Below are positions 32,416 through 40,797 of a stretch of 47,737 nucleotides of DNA, one piece after another (the stretch's first letter is position 1; every line of letters begins with the position of its first letter). A program made the translations under genes and the position numbers. The DNA is from an uncultured Lachnospiraceae bacterium (lineage in GTDB: Bacteria; Bacillota; Clostridia; Lachnospirales; Lachnospiraceae): contig CAJTPO010000031.1 in NCBI GenBank assembly GCA_910578115.1, forward strand, positions 7,443 to 55,179, read 5' to 3'. The notes under the pieces were generated by a model. The model was not told where the DNA came from, did not search any database, and saw nothing but the letters and a program-made list of their open reading frames with translations.

Positions 32416-34002
32416 CTAGTAGATTTTTATGATTCGCGTGGCAATATTTTCCCGGAAGCGCACATCATGATCGACGAGCAGCATGGTAGGGCGATATTTC
32501 AGAATGAGAGCTTCTATCTGCATTCTGGAAAAAACGTCGATGAAGTTGAGCGGTTCATCCCAGATATAAAGATGCGCCGGCGTCTGGAGACTTGCCGCGA
32601 TCAGCACCTTTTTCTTCTGTCCTTCTGAAAATTCTTCCATATTTTTTGAAAACTGTTCCCGTTCCAGATCGAGCTGGCGAAGGAGTGCGAAAAACAGGCT
32701 TTTGTCAAGTTTTTGACCTTTGCAGAACTGCGTCAGGCTGCCCTTGAGAAAGCCCGTATCCTGATTGATATAGGAAATCACAAGCCCGGAGGCGACTTCC
32801 ATCGTGCCGCTTCGGATTTCAACGCAGGAATCGTCAAAAGGCAGTATCGTCTGGGAGGTGGCAGCGGAGCTTCGGGAGACGGCGAGGGCATTTTTCTGTG
32901 CCGCCTGCTGTAAGATCGCCTTGATGAGCGTGGATTTGCCGCAGCCGTTCTTCCCGTGTAAAAAAATCCGCTCGCCCTGCATCAGTTCAAACTGCAGGTC
33001 TTCCAGAACGGGGCGTTCCTGTCCCGGATAACCGGCATACAGATCCCGGGCAAAAATCAGCCTGTCCTTGTGAAACTGCATCGGCATCAGCTTTAGCTGG
33101 GCCGGTGTTTCCAGATCCTGAAGCAGGCCTTCTTTTTCCTGAATTTCCCGATCCATCCGATATTCAAAGCTCTTGACCCGCGCCTGCATTTTGCGCGTTT
33201 TTTCGCCGATATGAGAGCGCGCATTTAAAAAACGGTCATGCTCCTTTGTGGGATCGAACCCGATCTTTGTACTTTCGTTCCGTTCCGCCCAGCGGGCACA
33301 GCGGTCGACGGATTTTTTTAAGGAAGCGATTTCCCTTAAATGCCTTTCATTTTCCGCCTGTGCGAACTGATCCATGCGCTCCTTATTTTGCTGCCAGCTG
33401 GAAAAATTGCCCGCCTGCACTTCGATCGTCTGCCGGTTTAAAACGAGCACATGATTCACGCAGGCGTCCAGTACATCCCGGTCGTGGGAGACGAGGATGA
33501 AGCCCTTTTTGGCCTGCAGGTAACGTTTTACGACCTCGCGCGCCTCCTGATCCAGATGGTTTGTAGGTTCGTCGATGAGCACAAAATCATTTTCGCCGGA
33601 AAAAAGCAGCGCCAGAAATATTTTGGTGCGCTCCCCATGGCTGAGCGTATCAAAGGGGCGGTACAAAAGCTCTGCCGGAGCGTCCAGCCGCTCCATTTCG
33701 ATCAGGACGCGCCACAGCTCGCAGCCCGGTTTTAATTTGTCTAAAAATTCTGCCGCGCACTGATTTTGTTGTGCGGGACTTATTTCGTATGGGAAATAGT
33801 CCAAAACTGCCGGAGAGGAAATGATTCCGGTATATTCGTATTTTCCTGTTAAAAGCCGCAGAAACGTCGTTTTTCCCTTGCCGTTTCTGCCAAGGAATCC
33901 AAGTTTCCAGTCCGTATCCACCGAAAACGAAACATTTTCAAACACCGGATCTAAACTTCCCTCATAATAAAAAGTTAAATTTGTCACATTGATCTGCGCC
34001 AT
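32416..34002 (-). CDS. ABC-F ribosome protection protein, Lsa/Vga-like
   Basis: 528 residues with two ABC cassettes and no membrane segments. Cassette 1: Walker A GRNGKGKT (38-45), signature LSHGERTK, Walker B FVLIDEPTNHLD. Cassette 2: Walker A GKNGCGKS, signature FSEGQKKK, Walker B LYIWDEPLNFID. Between them is the charged two-helix linker (about 200-270, including SKKSVDR-like basic stretches) that reaches into the ribosome. Such proteins push lincosamides, pleuromutilins and streptogramin A off the ribosome. The similar N-terminus (DPVFENVSFSVDTDWKLGF) points to the Lsa/Vga branch. Expression is controlled by a leader peptide and terminator upstream. The precise resistance profile is not readable. 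Confidence 0.92.
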   Translation of the reverse strand: MAQINVTNLTFYYEGSLDPVFENVSFSVDTDWKLGFLGRNGKGKTTFLRLLTGKYEYTGIISSPAVLDYFPYEISPAQQNQCAAEFLDKLKPGCELWRVLIEMERLDAPAELLYRPFDTLSHGERTKIFLALLFSGENDFVLIDEPTNHLDQEAREVVKRYLQAKKGFILVSHDRDVLDACVNHVLVLNRQTIEVQAGNFSSWQQNKERMDQFAQAENERHLREIASLKKSVDRCARWAERNESTKIGFDPTKEHDRFLNARSHIGEKTRKMQARVKSFEYRMDREIQEKEGLLQDLETPAQLKLMPMQFHKDRLIFARDLYAGYPGQERPVLEDLQFELMQGERIFLHGKNGCGKSTLIKAILQQAAQKNALAVSRSSAATSQTILPFDDSCVEIRSGTMEVASGLVISYINQDTGFLKGSLTQFCKGQKLDKSLFFALLRQLDLEREQFSKNMEEFSEGQKKKVLIAASLQTPAHLYIWDEPLNFIDVFSRMQIEALILKYRPTMLLVDHDVRFRENIATRIIKIY

Positions 34003-34051
34003 ACCGTATCCTCCTTTCGGATCTGAAAAAGCCGGACGGCGAAGTTACATG

Positions 34052-34071
34052 AAAAAACAGAGAACCTCTGT
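34052..34071 (-). terminator. Attenuator terminator in the ABC-F leader
   Basis: On the minus strand, ACAGAG-GTT-CTCTGT (34057-34071) is followed by a run of T (34052-34056), 50 bases before the ABC-F start. Upstream CAGAGA (rc of 34082-34087) can pair with the same CTCTG arm, giving an alternative fold. Antibiotic-triggered read-through is the known mode for such ABC-F genes. Confidence 0.8.
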
Positions 34072-34142
34072 CGCCAAAGAATCTCTGCCTGTAACATTCT
34101 CTTTTTCAAACGGATATGAGCACAGCAGTTAAAAACCCGATG

Positions 34143-34259
34143 CAGTCCGGGCATGCGCTGGCTATACAGGAATAATAAAAAAGAGCAAATGGCAATTCAT
34201 CCACCTTTGGCAACACGAAATAACAGGGCACCTGTAGGGTACTGCGCCTGTCCGGACTG
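34143..34259 (-). promoter_or_regulatory. Alternative pairing around the leader peptide
   Basis: On the minus strand, CAGTCCGG (34252-34259) upstream of the leader ORF can pair with CCGGACTG (34143-34150) downstream of it. The downstream arm also makes a short CCCG/CGGG stem followed by TTTTT. A ribosome stalled in the leader would free one arm, which is how ribosome-mediated attenuation works. The long leader carries another five-base stem, ACAGG/CCTGT. Confidence 0.65.
34162..34200 (-). CDS. Leader peptide MNCHLLFFIIPV upstream of the ABC-F gene
   Basis: Twelve codons and a TAG stop, with AAAGGTGG directly before ATG. It is hydrophobic, with aromatic pairs and a final IIPV, as in other ribosome-stalling leader peptides of drug-inducible genes. 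It sits between two complementary arms and about 90 bases ahead of the attenuator terminator. Stalling by a lincosamide or pleuromutilin in this peptide would be the expected trigger. A still smaller frame, MII, is at 34285-34296 on the same strand after a good ribosome site. Confidence 0.7.
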   Translation of the reverse strand: MNCHLLFFIIPV

Positions 34260-34548
34260 ATGTTCGTGTTTCAAAATAAGCGGATTAAATTATCATTCGT
34301 GCTCTCCCTTCAAAATGATGATATAGAAATGGTAGCATAATATTTCTAAAAATACAAGATGAGGATTCCTTTTTGTGTGATTATGGAAAGATAGAGCGTT
34401 ATTATCCAGCCCATTGTATTAAGAAGAAAAGTGAATGTTAATTTTCATAGACTTGTGAAATGTCTGCGAAAATTGACAAATTGACAATTTGAATTGCTTG
34501 AACCGGAATCAGTTTTATTGTAGGCTGAAAAAAAGGAGGCAATGCAAA

Positions 34549-34974
34549 ATGAAATTCAACGAAAAACTACTGAAATTAAGAAAAGAAAAAGGGCTTTCCC
34601 AGGAAGAACTGGGAATGGAAATGCAGGTATCGCGACAGACCGTTTCAAAATGGGAGGCAGGACAGTCATACCCGGACTTCACCAGACTGGTTATGCTCAG
34701 TGATTTCTTTAATATGACGCTGGATGAACTTGTGAAGGACATTGATGTGCAGGAGGTGAGAGAAAATTCTCTTACAAATGAGAAAATAGATTCCATATAC
34801 AGGGTTTCCCAGGAAGTAGATTCGATTTTTCAAAATAAAAGGATGAAAGATATTATAAAAGGAATCAAGTGGTTTATAGTGGGCAGCTGTATCTTTGTAT
34901 GTCTGGTCATGATAATTTCGCTTATACTGCATTTCGTCTATCCGGAAGCCGGTACATTCTGGCGTACCTACTGA
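34549..34974 (+). CDS. XRE-family regulator with C-terminal membrane segment
   Basis: 141 residues from ATG 34549, nine bases after AAGGAGG; a longer frame starts upstream without a site. Residues 5-60 are an HTH_3 DNA-binding domain (LRKEKGLSQEELGMEMQVSR with QTVSKWEAGQ). A helical linker follows and then one hydrophobic segment at about 108-130 (WFIVGSCIFVCLVMIISLIL), so the regulator is tethered to the membrane. This type is common in Firmicutes near transporter or resistance genes. It is divergent from the ABC-F leader and could regulate it or the adjacent 35150 gene, but no site was identified. Confidence 0.88.
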   Translation: MKFNEKLLKLRKEKGLSQEELGMEMQVSRQTVSKWEAGQSYPDFTRLVMLSDFFNMTLDELVKDIDVQEVRENSLTNEKIDSIYRVSQEVDSIFQNKRMKDIIKGIKWFIVGSCIFVCLVMIISLILHFVYPEAGTFWRTY

Positions 34975-34990
34975 CTTAAGACGGATTTTT

Positions 34991-35026
34991 GATATCCCAT
35001 GTGCTGATCGCGGTGCATGGGATATC
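34991..35026. terminator. Hairpin between convergent genes
   Basis: GATATCCCATG (34991-35001) and its exact complement (35016-35026) form an 11-base stem with a 14-base loop after the XRE gene. A T run lies upstream (34986-34990), so it may also end the minus-strand gene at 35150. Confidence 0.65.
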
Positions 35027-35149
35027 TGCATCTAATCATCGGAGTTCTTTTTGCTTATAAACCCTTTCTTGATTTCCTGTCTTGAGGTGCCGTGTTATGC
35101 AGCGGCGGTTATTCAATTTGTAGCTGGTTGCAATTCTACAAATCGGAAG

Positions 35150-35980
35150 TCATTGCTTATAATCAATATAAAACGAATAGTATGCTGTACCGCCATACCC
35201 ATTATCAGTATCCCATTCCGCCCGAATCTCATAGATGTATCCGTCCGGTTTCAGTGTGATTTCGTTTCCGTCAATCTCCACATCCTCACTAACTGCGCTT
35301 GGATTGTTCCAGTATCTGTCGCTCCAGCACTCTGCGTTTAATATCCTATCCGGGCTTTTCTCAAAAAAGTTTAAAGAGGCAGTCTGTTCCGTGGTTTCCA
35401 ATTTTACAAACATATCTTTACAGTCCAATGGATGCGCACCGTCAGCGATGAGTGATGTGGCTGTGCCGTCGGCATTCATCTTCTGCCACAAATAGGAACC
35501 AGTCAAAGTGTTGATAGAAGTGTTATCGCTTATGACAGCCAATCCGGGCGGCTCCTCTAAAATAATATTGGCATCTTTCTCGTCCAATAATCTATTTGCA
35601 TAGCTGTTGAGTGCTTCGCACGGTTCATATTTGGTCTTATAACCGACACCGTCAATCACAAGGAACGGGTTATATGCCATAATTTCTGTCTGCATGCCAT
35701 CAGACATCGTAAGCGTGAAAATGACGCCTTGCCCACTATACTCGGTGTAAGAGTTATCCTTATTATAGATAACTACATCTTTCAAATGTTTCACCAGTTC
35801 GTTTATATCAGTAATTTGAATCGTTTTGTCCGGCGGTGATAACCGCACTGTTGCCGATGCGATTTGAGCCGTATCCAGATTCTTATACGGTTTTTTCCCT
35901 CTAACAATAAACAAGACCACTCCAATAACACTCAATATCAATATGCAGGTTATTACAATGACTGTTATTTGTTTCTTCAT
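35150..35980 (-). CDS. Membrane-anchored protein of unknown function
   Basis: 276 residues from ATG 35980, with GGAGGTTG upstream; a longer frame is not used. Residues 5-26 form a single hydrophobic anchor (TVIVITCILILSVIGVVLFI), and the rest is outside, with repeated beta strands. The segment about 40-140 (acidic-hydrophobic alternation, VRLSPPDKTIQITDINELVK) and the C-terminal half resemble the sensor or penicillin-binding-like extracellular regions found in some BlaR1 relatives, but no active-site serine motif is evident. Function unknown. It stands near the XRE and ABC-F genes, which might suggest envelope-stress or drug-response links. Confidence 0.7.
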   Translation of the reverse strand: MKKQITVIVITCILILSVIGVVLFIVRGKKPYKNLDTAQIASATVRLSPPDKTIQITDINELVKHLKDVVIYNKDNSYTEYSGQGVIFTLTMSDGMQTEIMAYNPFLVIDGVGYKTKYEPCEALNSYANRLLDEKDANIILEEPPGLAVISDNTSINTLTGSYLWQKMNADGTATSLIADGAHPLDCKDMFVKLETTEQTASLNFFEKSPDRILNAECWSDRYWNNPSAVSEDVEIDGNEITLKPDGYIYEIRAEWDTDNGYGGTAYYSFYIDYKQ

Positions 35981-36119
35981 AAGCAACCTCCGAATAAACT
36001 CATGGTTTACCAATGTCTTTATTATAGCACTTCATTTTACAAAATGAAATAAGATTCTTTGTACCAGATAAAATGATATTGGATAAATATGTGGGCAGGA
36101 TTTCGTAGTTGTCGTCATT

Positions 36120-36152
36120 TGTGGAAAATCTAAAAGCCTGGATTTTTCCACA
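36120..36152. repeat. Imperfect inverted repeat in the gap before the GH tail
   Basis: TGTGGAAAATC and GGATTTTTCCACA pair around an eight-base loop with one bulged base. It lies in the 324-base gap between the genes at 35980 and 36305. The rest of the gap has no convincing gene on either strand. Confidence 0.5.
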
Positions 36153-36304
36153 AAGCTTATTTCCTGGTACTTCTCGTAATCATTTACATCATGTTGAAAC
36201 AGGGTACATTTTTTGATGAGTCCTGTCTTGAAGCCAGACGTAAAAACTGTGAACAAAAACAGCTATCCTGCTACATACGGGAATTAGAGAAGCACGGCTA
36301 CCGT

Positions 36305-36860
36305 GTAGAAGCGCAGGCATGGCTGGTGGTCTGTGCTTTCAGGTGCAGCGGGATTTACCTACGGGCATAATTCGGTCATGCGGTTTTATGAGGGAACGGG
36401 CGCAGGCGCTTTTGGGGCCAGATATCCATGGAAAGATGCCCTGCACGGACCGGCAGCTGCATCGGTGGTAAAGATGGCAGAATTTGTCGGACGGATTCTG
36501 AAAGAAACAGCCGTGGAGGCGGTGCAGCAAAAGGTATGCCCGGAAGAATATCTGGAGAATGTCTGTGGACCGTGTCGGGAAATGTTGCGAGGAATATCCG
36601 TTTGGCGAGAGGAACAACGGGAAGAGCGTGTGATGGCCTGGAGGATAGGAAGGTATCGTTTATTCTATTTGTATACGGGATGTTCGGTGTATCTGTGTTT
36701 GGACGAGAATTGTGAAGCATGGTGGTTTGATCCAGACAGTGGTGCAGAGAGCCGGATCGGCAGGTTTGATGTGGAATGCGACAGCGTAGAGATCAGATTT
36801 AAGCCGCCGGCCGGTGATTTCCCTCATAGGGATTGGCTGCTGTTCTTAAAGGCAGATTGA
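36305..36860 (+). pseudogene. C-terminal part of an apiosidase-like (DUF4038, GH140-type) glycosidase, frameshifted
   Basis: The open frame begins as WSVLSGAAGFTYGHNSV and runs to ADWLLFLKAD-like ending with a collagen-binding-type last domain (FDPDSGAESRIG). This is the last third of the DUF4038/GH140 family, which removes apiose or related sugars from pectin side chains. The upstream QAW codons (36314-36322) are in another frame: a CTGG insertion at 36323-36326, a near-duplicate of the bases around it, shifts the frame. Nothing of the earlier catalytic barrel is found, so this is a remnant. It is close to the glycan-degradation locus at 37 kb and may be a lost member of it. Confidence 0.75.
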
Positions 36861-37069
36861 CGTATCAGTTCATAGACTTCCGGGCGTTCTGACTTTACGA
36901 TATTACTACGCAATCTGAATAGAGTCCTGTTTTTATCAGGGTGATTCACTGTTAAAATAATTATATATAGAAAAATCGGGTCCAATGTCAATTTAGAAGG
37001 AATGTGTATTGGGCTGGATTGGAGACGTAATCGCAGCAATAACAAACAGGATGAAAGCAGGGGTGGAAA

Positions 37070-38089
37070 ATGGACATTGCAAGGTATATAGAACGATATA
37101 GGACACCGTATAAATACGGCGGGGCAGTGATGGCCGGTTCCGGACAACCGGGAGCGTTTGACGAGAAGGGAGTGGATATTCCATTTGTATTCTGGCATAA
37201 CGAACGTTATTACATGCTTTATACAGGGTATGATGGAATCGGTTATCAATCGGCTCTGGCGGTCAGTGATGATCTGGTACACTGGAGCTTTGACAGGATG
37301 GTACTCGCACGGGGAGAGAGCGGGAATGAGTGGGATGCTTACAGTGCAGCGGGCACCTGGATGATCAAGGAGAGTGACAGGCTGGAAGATATTCCGGTCC
37401 TGAAAAAGATCGATGGGAAATATTGGATGGTTTATCATGCGTATCCGGGGATGGGGTATGAGGAAGGACCTGCGGCGATTGGGTTAGCCTGGTGCAGCGA
37501 GGAGGATCTGGGAGAGTGGCATCGTCTGGAGCATCCGATCCTTACCTGTGAGGGCGGTGGTGCGTGGGAACAGGGAGGGCTCTACAAAGCCTGCATTATA
37601 CGAAAGGATAATTTGTGGTATCTATTTTATAATGCAAAGAATAATGAACAGCGTTGGCTGGAGCAGACGGGAGCGGCGGTTTCGACGGATTTACTGCATT
37701 GGGAACGGATAGGAACGGAACCGCTTTTGCGGGTTACAAAGGGGAATTGGGACGGACGTTTTGTGTCGGATCCTTGTATTGTAGAACAGGATGGGATATG
37801 GTTGAATTTTTATTTTGGATATGAGAATGGACATGCGCAGGAAGGGTTGGCAGTTTCGGAGGATCTTCTGCACTGGCATAAGGCGGAGGAGCCGCTTTTA
37901 TCCTGCGGTAGTACGGGAGAAATTGATGAAAATCATGCCCACAAGGCGTCTGTGCTTCGGAAGGATGGTGTGTTGTATCATTTCTATTGTGCAACCAGAC
38001 CGAATCGAGAAGGGGACAGTACGAGCCTGTACGGAGAATGGAGAACGATCACGGTCGCTGCATCCAGGCCATGGAAAGGGGTGCAGTAG
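37070..38089 (+). CDS. Five-bladed beta-propeller glycosidase (GH43/GH32/GH117-like)
   Basis: 339 residues with no signal peptide, so cytoplasmic. The repeated blade pattern is clear: WHNERYYMLYTGYDG, IDGKYWMVYHAYPG, RKDNLWYLFYNAKN, EQDGIWLNFYFGYE, RKDGVLYHFYCATR. Aspartates in the first and third blades (KGVDIPF, FVSDPCI) and a Glu in blade 3-4 (ACEGGGAWEQ region) could form the usual three-carboxylate active centre. Such enzymes cut arabinose, fructose or related sugars. AGGGGTGG precedes ATG 37070. It is first in the glycan locus, and 12 bases separate it from the GH106-like gene. Exact family within the propeller group is uncertain. Confidence 0.85.
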   Translation: MDIARYIERYRTPYKYGGAVMAGSGQPGAFDEKGVDIPFVFWHNERYYMLYTGYDGIGYQSALAVSDDLVHWSFDRMVLARGESGNEWDAYSAAGTWMIKESDRLEDIPVLKKIDGKYWMVYHAYPGMGYEEGPAAIGLAWCSEEDLGEWHRLEHPILTCEGGGAWEQGGLYKACIIRKDNLWYLFYNAKNNEQRWLEQTGAAVSTDLLHWERIGTEPLLRVTKGNWDGRFVSDPCIVEQDGIWLNFYFGYENGHAQEGLAVSEDLLHWHKAEEPLLSCGSTGEIDENHAHKASVLRKDGVLYHFYCATRPNREGDSTSLYGEWRTITVAASRPWKGVQ

Positions 38090-38101
38090 GAGGGAACAGG
38101 T

Positions 38102-40747
38102 ATGGAACGATTTGATGATGTATTGGAGAACAGGGGCGGCAGTTATATTCTTCCTTTTTTCTGGCTTCACGGGGAGGCACACGAGATACTTCGAGAGGAG
38201 ATTGATAGGATCGAGGCATGCGGTATACGGGAATTCTGTGTTGAATCGCGTCCACATCCTGATTTCCTGGGTGAGCAGTGGTGGAGCGATTTGGATATGA
38301 TTATGCAGGAGGCCAGAATGAGGGGAATGCGTGTGTGGCTTCTGGATGATGATAAATTTCCGACAGGACATGCAGGCGGCGGATACGGGAAAGAGCCGGA
38401 AAAGGCGAAGCTTTATGTAGCAGAAAGGCATATGGATTTATGTGGACCGTTGGTGGAAGGGGCGGTATTGGTAGAGAATTTTCTTGGAACTGACGGAGAA
38501 TTATTGGGCATTTATGCGTGTCCGAAGTCGAATGGAAAGCACCCGGATATTGCTATTGCAGAGGCGATAGATCTGACAGATAAACTGCATGGGGGAATCG
38601 TATATCTGGATATTCCGGATGGATATTACCGTCTGTTCGTGTTGTTTACAACGAGAAAAGGTGGTGGCAGGGATAATTATATGAATCTGATCGACAAAGA
38701 ATCCGTGAGGGTTCTTCTGGATCAGGTGTATGAGCCTCATTATGAGAGGTACAAAGAGGATTTTGGCACAACCCTTGCCGGTTTTTTTTCTGATGAACCG
38801 GAGCTTGGCAATGTACCAGGATACGGATTTGAAGAAAAACTTGGAAGAAAAAATGTGAGACTGCCGTGGAGCAGACAGTTGGAAGAGATGCTGCAGGAAC
38901 GATGGGGAGAAGGCTTTCCGGCAGGATTGATTGCGCTCTGGTATCAGGCAGGAGAGAAGACAGCGGCGCTGCGAAGGGATTATATGGATTGCGTTTCCAT
39001 ATTGTTGGCGGAGAATTTTTCGTTGCAGATCGGCGAATGGTGCCGGGAACATGGTGTAGAATATATAGGACACGTGATTGAGGATGATAATGCCCACGCG
39101 CGGCTTGGATGCAGCGTGGCGCATTATTTCCGTGCGGAAAAAGGAATGGACAGGGCGGGCATCGATGTGGTACATCTGCAGATCATACCGGGATTTAAGG
39201 AATGTGACCATCAATGGATCGCTTCCGACAGGGATGGAGAATTCTTTCATTATGGTCTGGCAAAGCTTGGCAGCTCACTTGCCCGTCTGGATGAGCGTAA
39301 GAAGGGAAGAGCATTGTGTGAGATTTTTGGCTCGTTTGGCTGGGCGGAGGGCGTCTGGCTGATGAAATGGTTGACGGATCATATGCTGGTACGGGGCATC
39401 AATCATTTTGTGCCTCACGCATTTTCGCCACGGTTTCCTGATAGAGACTGTCCGCCTCATTTCTATGCCAGGGGGAATAATCCGCAGTATCCATATTTTA
39501 GAGAACTGATGAAATATATGAACCGCATGTGTCATCTTGTGAATGGGGGAAACATGGATGTGGATGTGGCAGTTCTGTATCACGCAGACGCGGAATGGTG
39601 CGGAGATACGGAATTGTTCCAACGGCCGCTCAGAAAGCTGATGGAAAGACAGGTTGACTGTGACGTGATCTGGAGCGATCTTCTGCGGGAGAATGGTTAT
39701 ATGTTCCGGGAGGGGAAACTGTGTGTGCAACAGCAGATTTACAGCTGTCTGATCATTCCGTCATGTCAGTACGTGACGGCGGATACGGCGCAGTTTATTG
39801 TTCAGGCAAAGAACGCAGGATTCCCAGTGCTGTTCATGAACGGATTTCCGGAAAGGTGTCTGGCGGAGGAAATCGATGTGGAGGAGATCAGAGCCACAAC
39901 GGAATTAGTGGCGGAAGAACAGCTGGCGGAGCGGGTAGAACAGCTGAGTGACAGGAGAAATTTTACAGTAAATTGTCTGAGAGGGGACAGGAAGGATTTA
40001 AGAGCATGTACCTACAGGCAGCAGGATGGGAGTATCTATTTGTTTTTTAATGAGCATCCGACAAGAGCAGTGAAGATAGAGGCAGTCTTCCGGGAAAAGG
40101 GAACCTTACTGCGGTATGATGCTGTCTCGAATCGGGCGGCAGTGGCAGGGAGCGCGGATGACCGGCTGATTCTGGAACTTGACGCGGGAGAGATGGCAGT
40201 ATATATCCGTACGGAAAGGGTGGACCGAAGTAAACTTGGAGACTTCACAGAATTATTTCCAAAAGCTGATCCGGAAGAGGACAGGGTGGCAGATACAGCA
40301 AAAACTGGCCGGGTGTTGGAGGGACCATGGGAGATTGCATTGCGGGAAGAAGGAATTGCCGAGGTGTTTACTACAGTGTGCAGCGGTGTGCCTGGAAGCA
40401 GCCTGCGGTCTATAAATGGACCAAACGCATATCCCCGTTTTTCAGGGACGATCCGATATAGGACAGAGTTTGAGATGAAGGAAGATACGATTACAGACAG
40501 GAATTGGATTCTTGCACTTCCCGGTCTTCATGACGGCGCCCGTGTACGGATCAATGGACGGGAGGCAGGGGTGCTGCTTGGTGCGCCTTATAGGATGTTT
40601 GTGGGGGCATATTTGAGAAAGGGACAGAATCTTTTGGAGATTGAGACGGTAAATACATTGACGTGGCGGGTGCATGACGGACAATCGACGCATATGCAGA
40701 TGTATCCGACAGGAATGGTAAAGGCACCAGTCTTGTATGGTGTGTGA
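38102..40747 (+). CDS. GH106-like alpha-L-rhamnosidase family protein
   Basis: 881 residues. The N-terminal barrel begins RGGSYILPFFWLHGE and carries the ESRPHPDFLG motif, WWSDLDMIMQEARMRGMRVW and FFSDEPELGN with Asp231-Glu232, a fit to GH106-type enzymes that remove terminal rhamnose. A GH2-like jelly roll fills the last about 160 residues (YRTEFEMKEDT, ALPGLHDGARVRINGREAGV). GGAGGG is before ATG 38102. It has no signal peptide. It is 12 bases after the propeller gene and 50 before the first GH42 gene, so probably one transcript. Family assignment is moderately sure; the catalytic acids were not matched residue by residue to a structure. Confidence 0.75.
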   Translation: MERFDDVLENRGGSYILPFFWLHGEAHEILREEIDRIEACGIREFCVESRPHPDFLGEQWWSDLDMIMQEARMRGMRVWLLDDDKFPTGHAGGGYGKEPEKAKLYVAERHMDLCGPLVEGAVLVENFLGTDGELLGIYACPKSNGKHPDIAIAEAIDLTDKLHGGIVYLDIPDGYYRLFVLFTTRKGGGRDNYMNLIDKESVRVLLDQVYEPHYERYKEDFGTTLAGFFSDEPELGNVPGYGFEEKLGRKNVRLPWSRQLEEMLQERWGEGFPAGLIALWYQAGEKTAALRRDYMDCVSILLAENFSLQIGEWCREHGVEYIGHVIEDDNAHARLGCSVAHYFRAEKGMDRAGIDVVHLQIIPGFKECDHQWIASDRDGEFFHYGLAKLGSSLARLDERKKGRALCEIFGSFGWAEGVWLMKWLTDHMLVRGINHFVPHAFSPRFPDRDCPPHFYARGNNPQYPYFRELMKYMNRMCHLVNGGNMDVDVAVLYHADAEWCGDTELFQRPLRKLMERQVDCDVIWSDLLRENGYMFREGKLCVQQQIYSCLIIPSCQYVTADTAQFIVQAKNAGFPVLFMNGFPERCLAEEIDVEEIRATTELVAEEQLAERVEQLSDRRNFTVNCLRGDRKDLRACTYRQQDGSIYLFFNEHPTRAVKIEAVFREKGTLLRYDAVSNRAAVAGSADDRLILELDAGEMAVYIRTERVDRSKLGDFTELFPKADPEEDRVADTAKTGRVLEGPWEIALREEGIAEVFTTVCSGVPGSSLRSINGPNAYPRFSGTIRYRTEFEMKEDTITDRNWILALPGLHDGARVRINGREAGVLLGAPYRMFVGAYLRKGQNLLEIETVNTLTWRVHDGQSTHMQMYPTGMVKAPVLYGV

Positions 40748-40797
40748 GGAGAAGGTAAAGATTGAATAAGCAGTGATGCTTCGGAATGGAGGAAAAG

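Noticed and set aside
36032..36256. 74-codon minus-strand frame in the gap before the apiosidase-like remnant
   Set aside because: It contains an inverted repeat, has no ribosome site and I could not match it to any family; it may be old debris.
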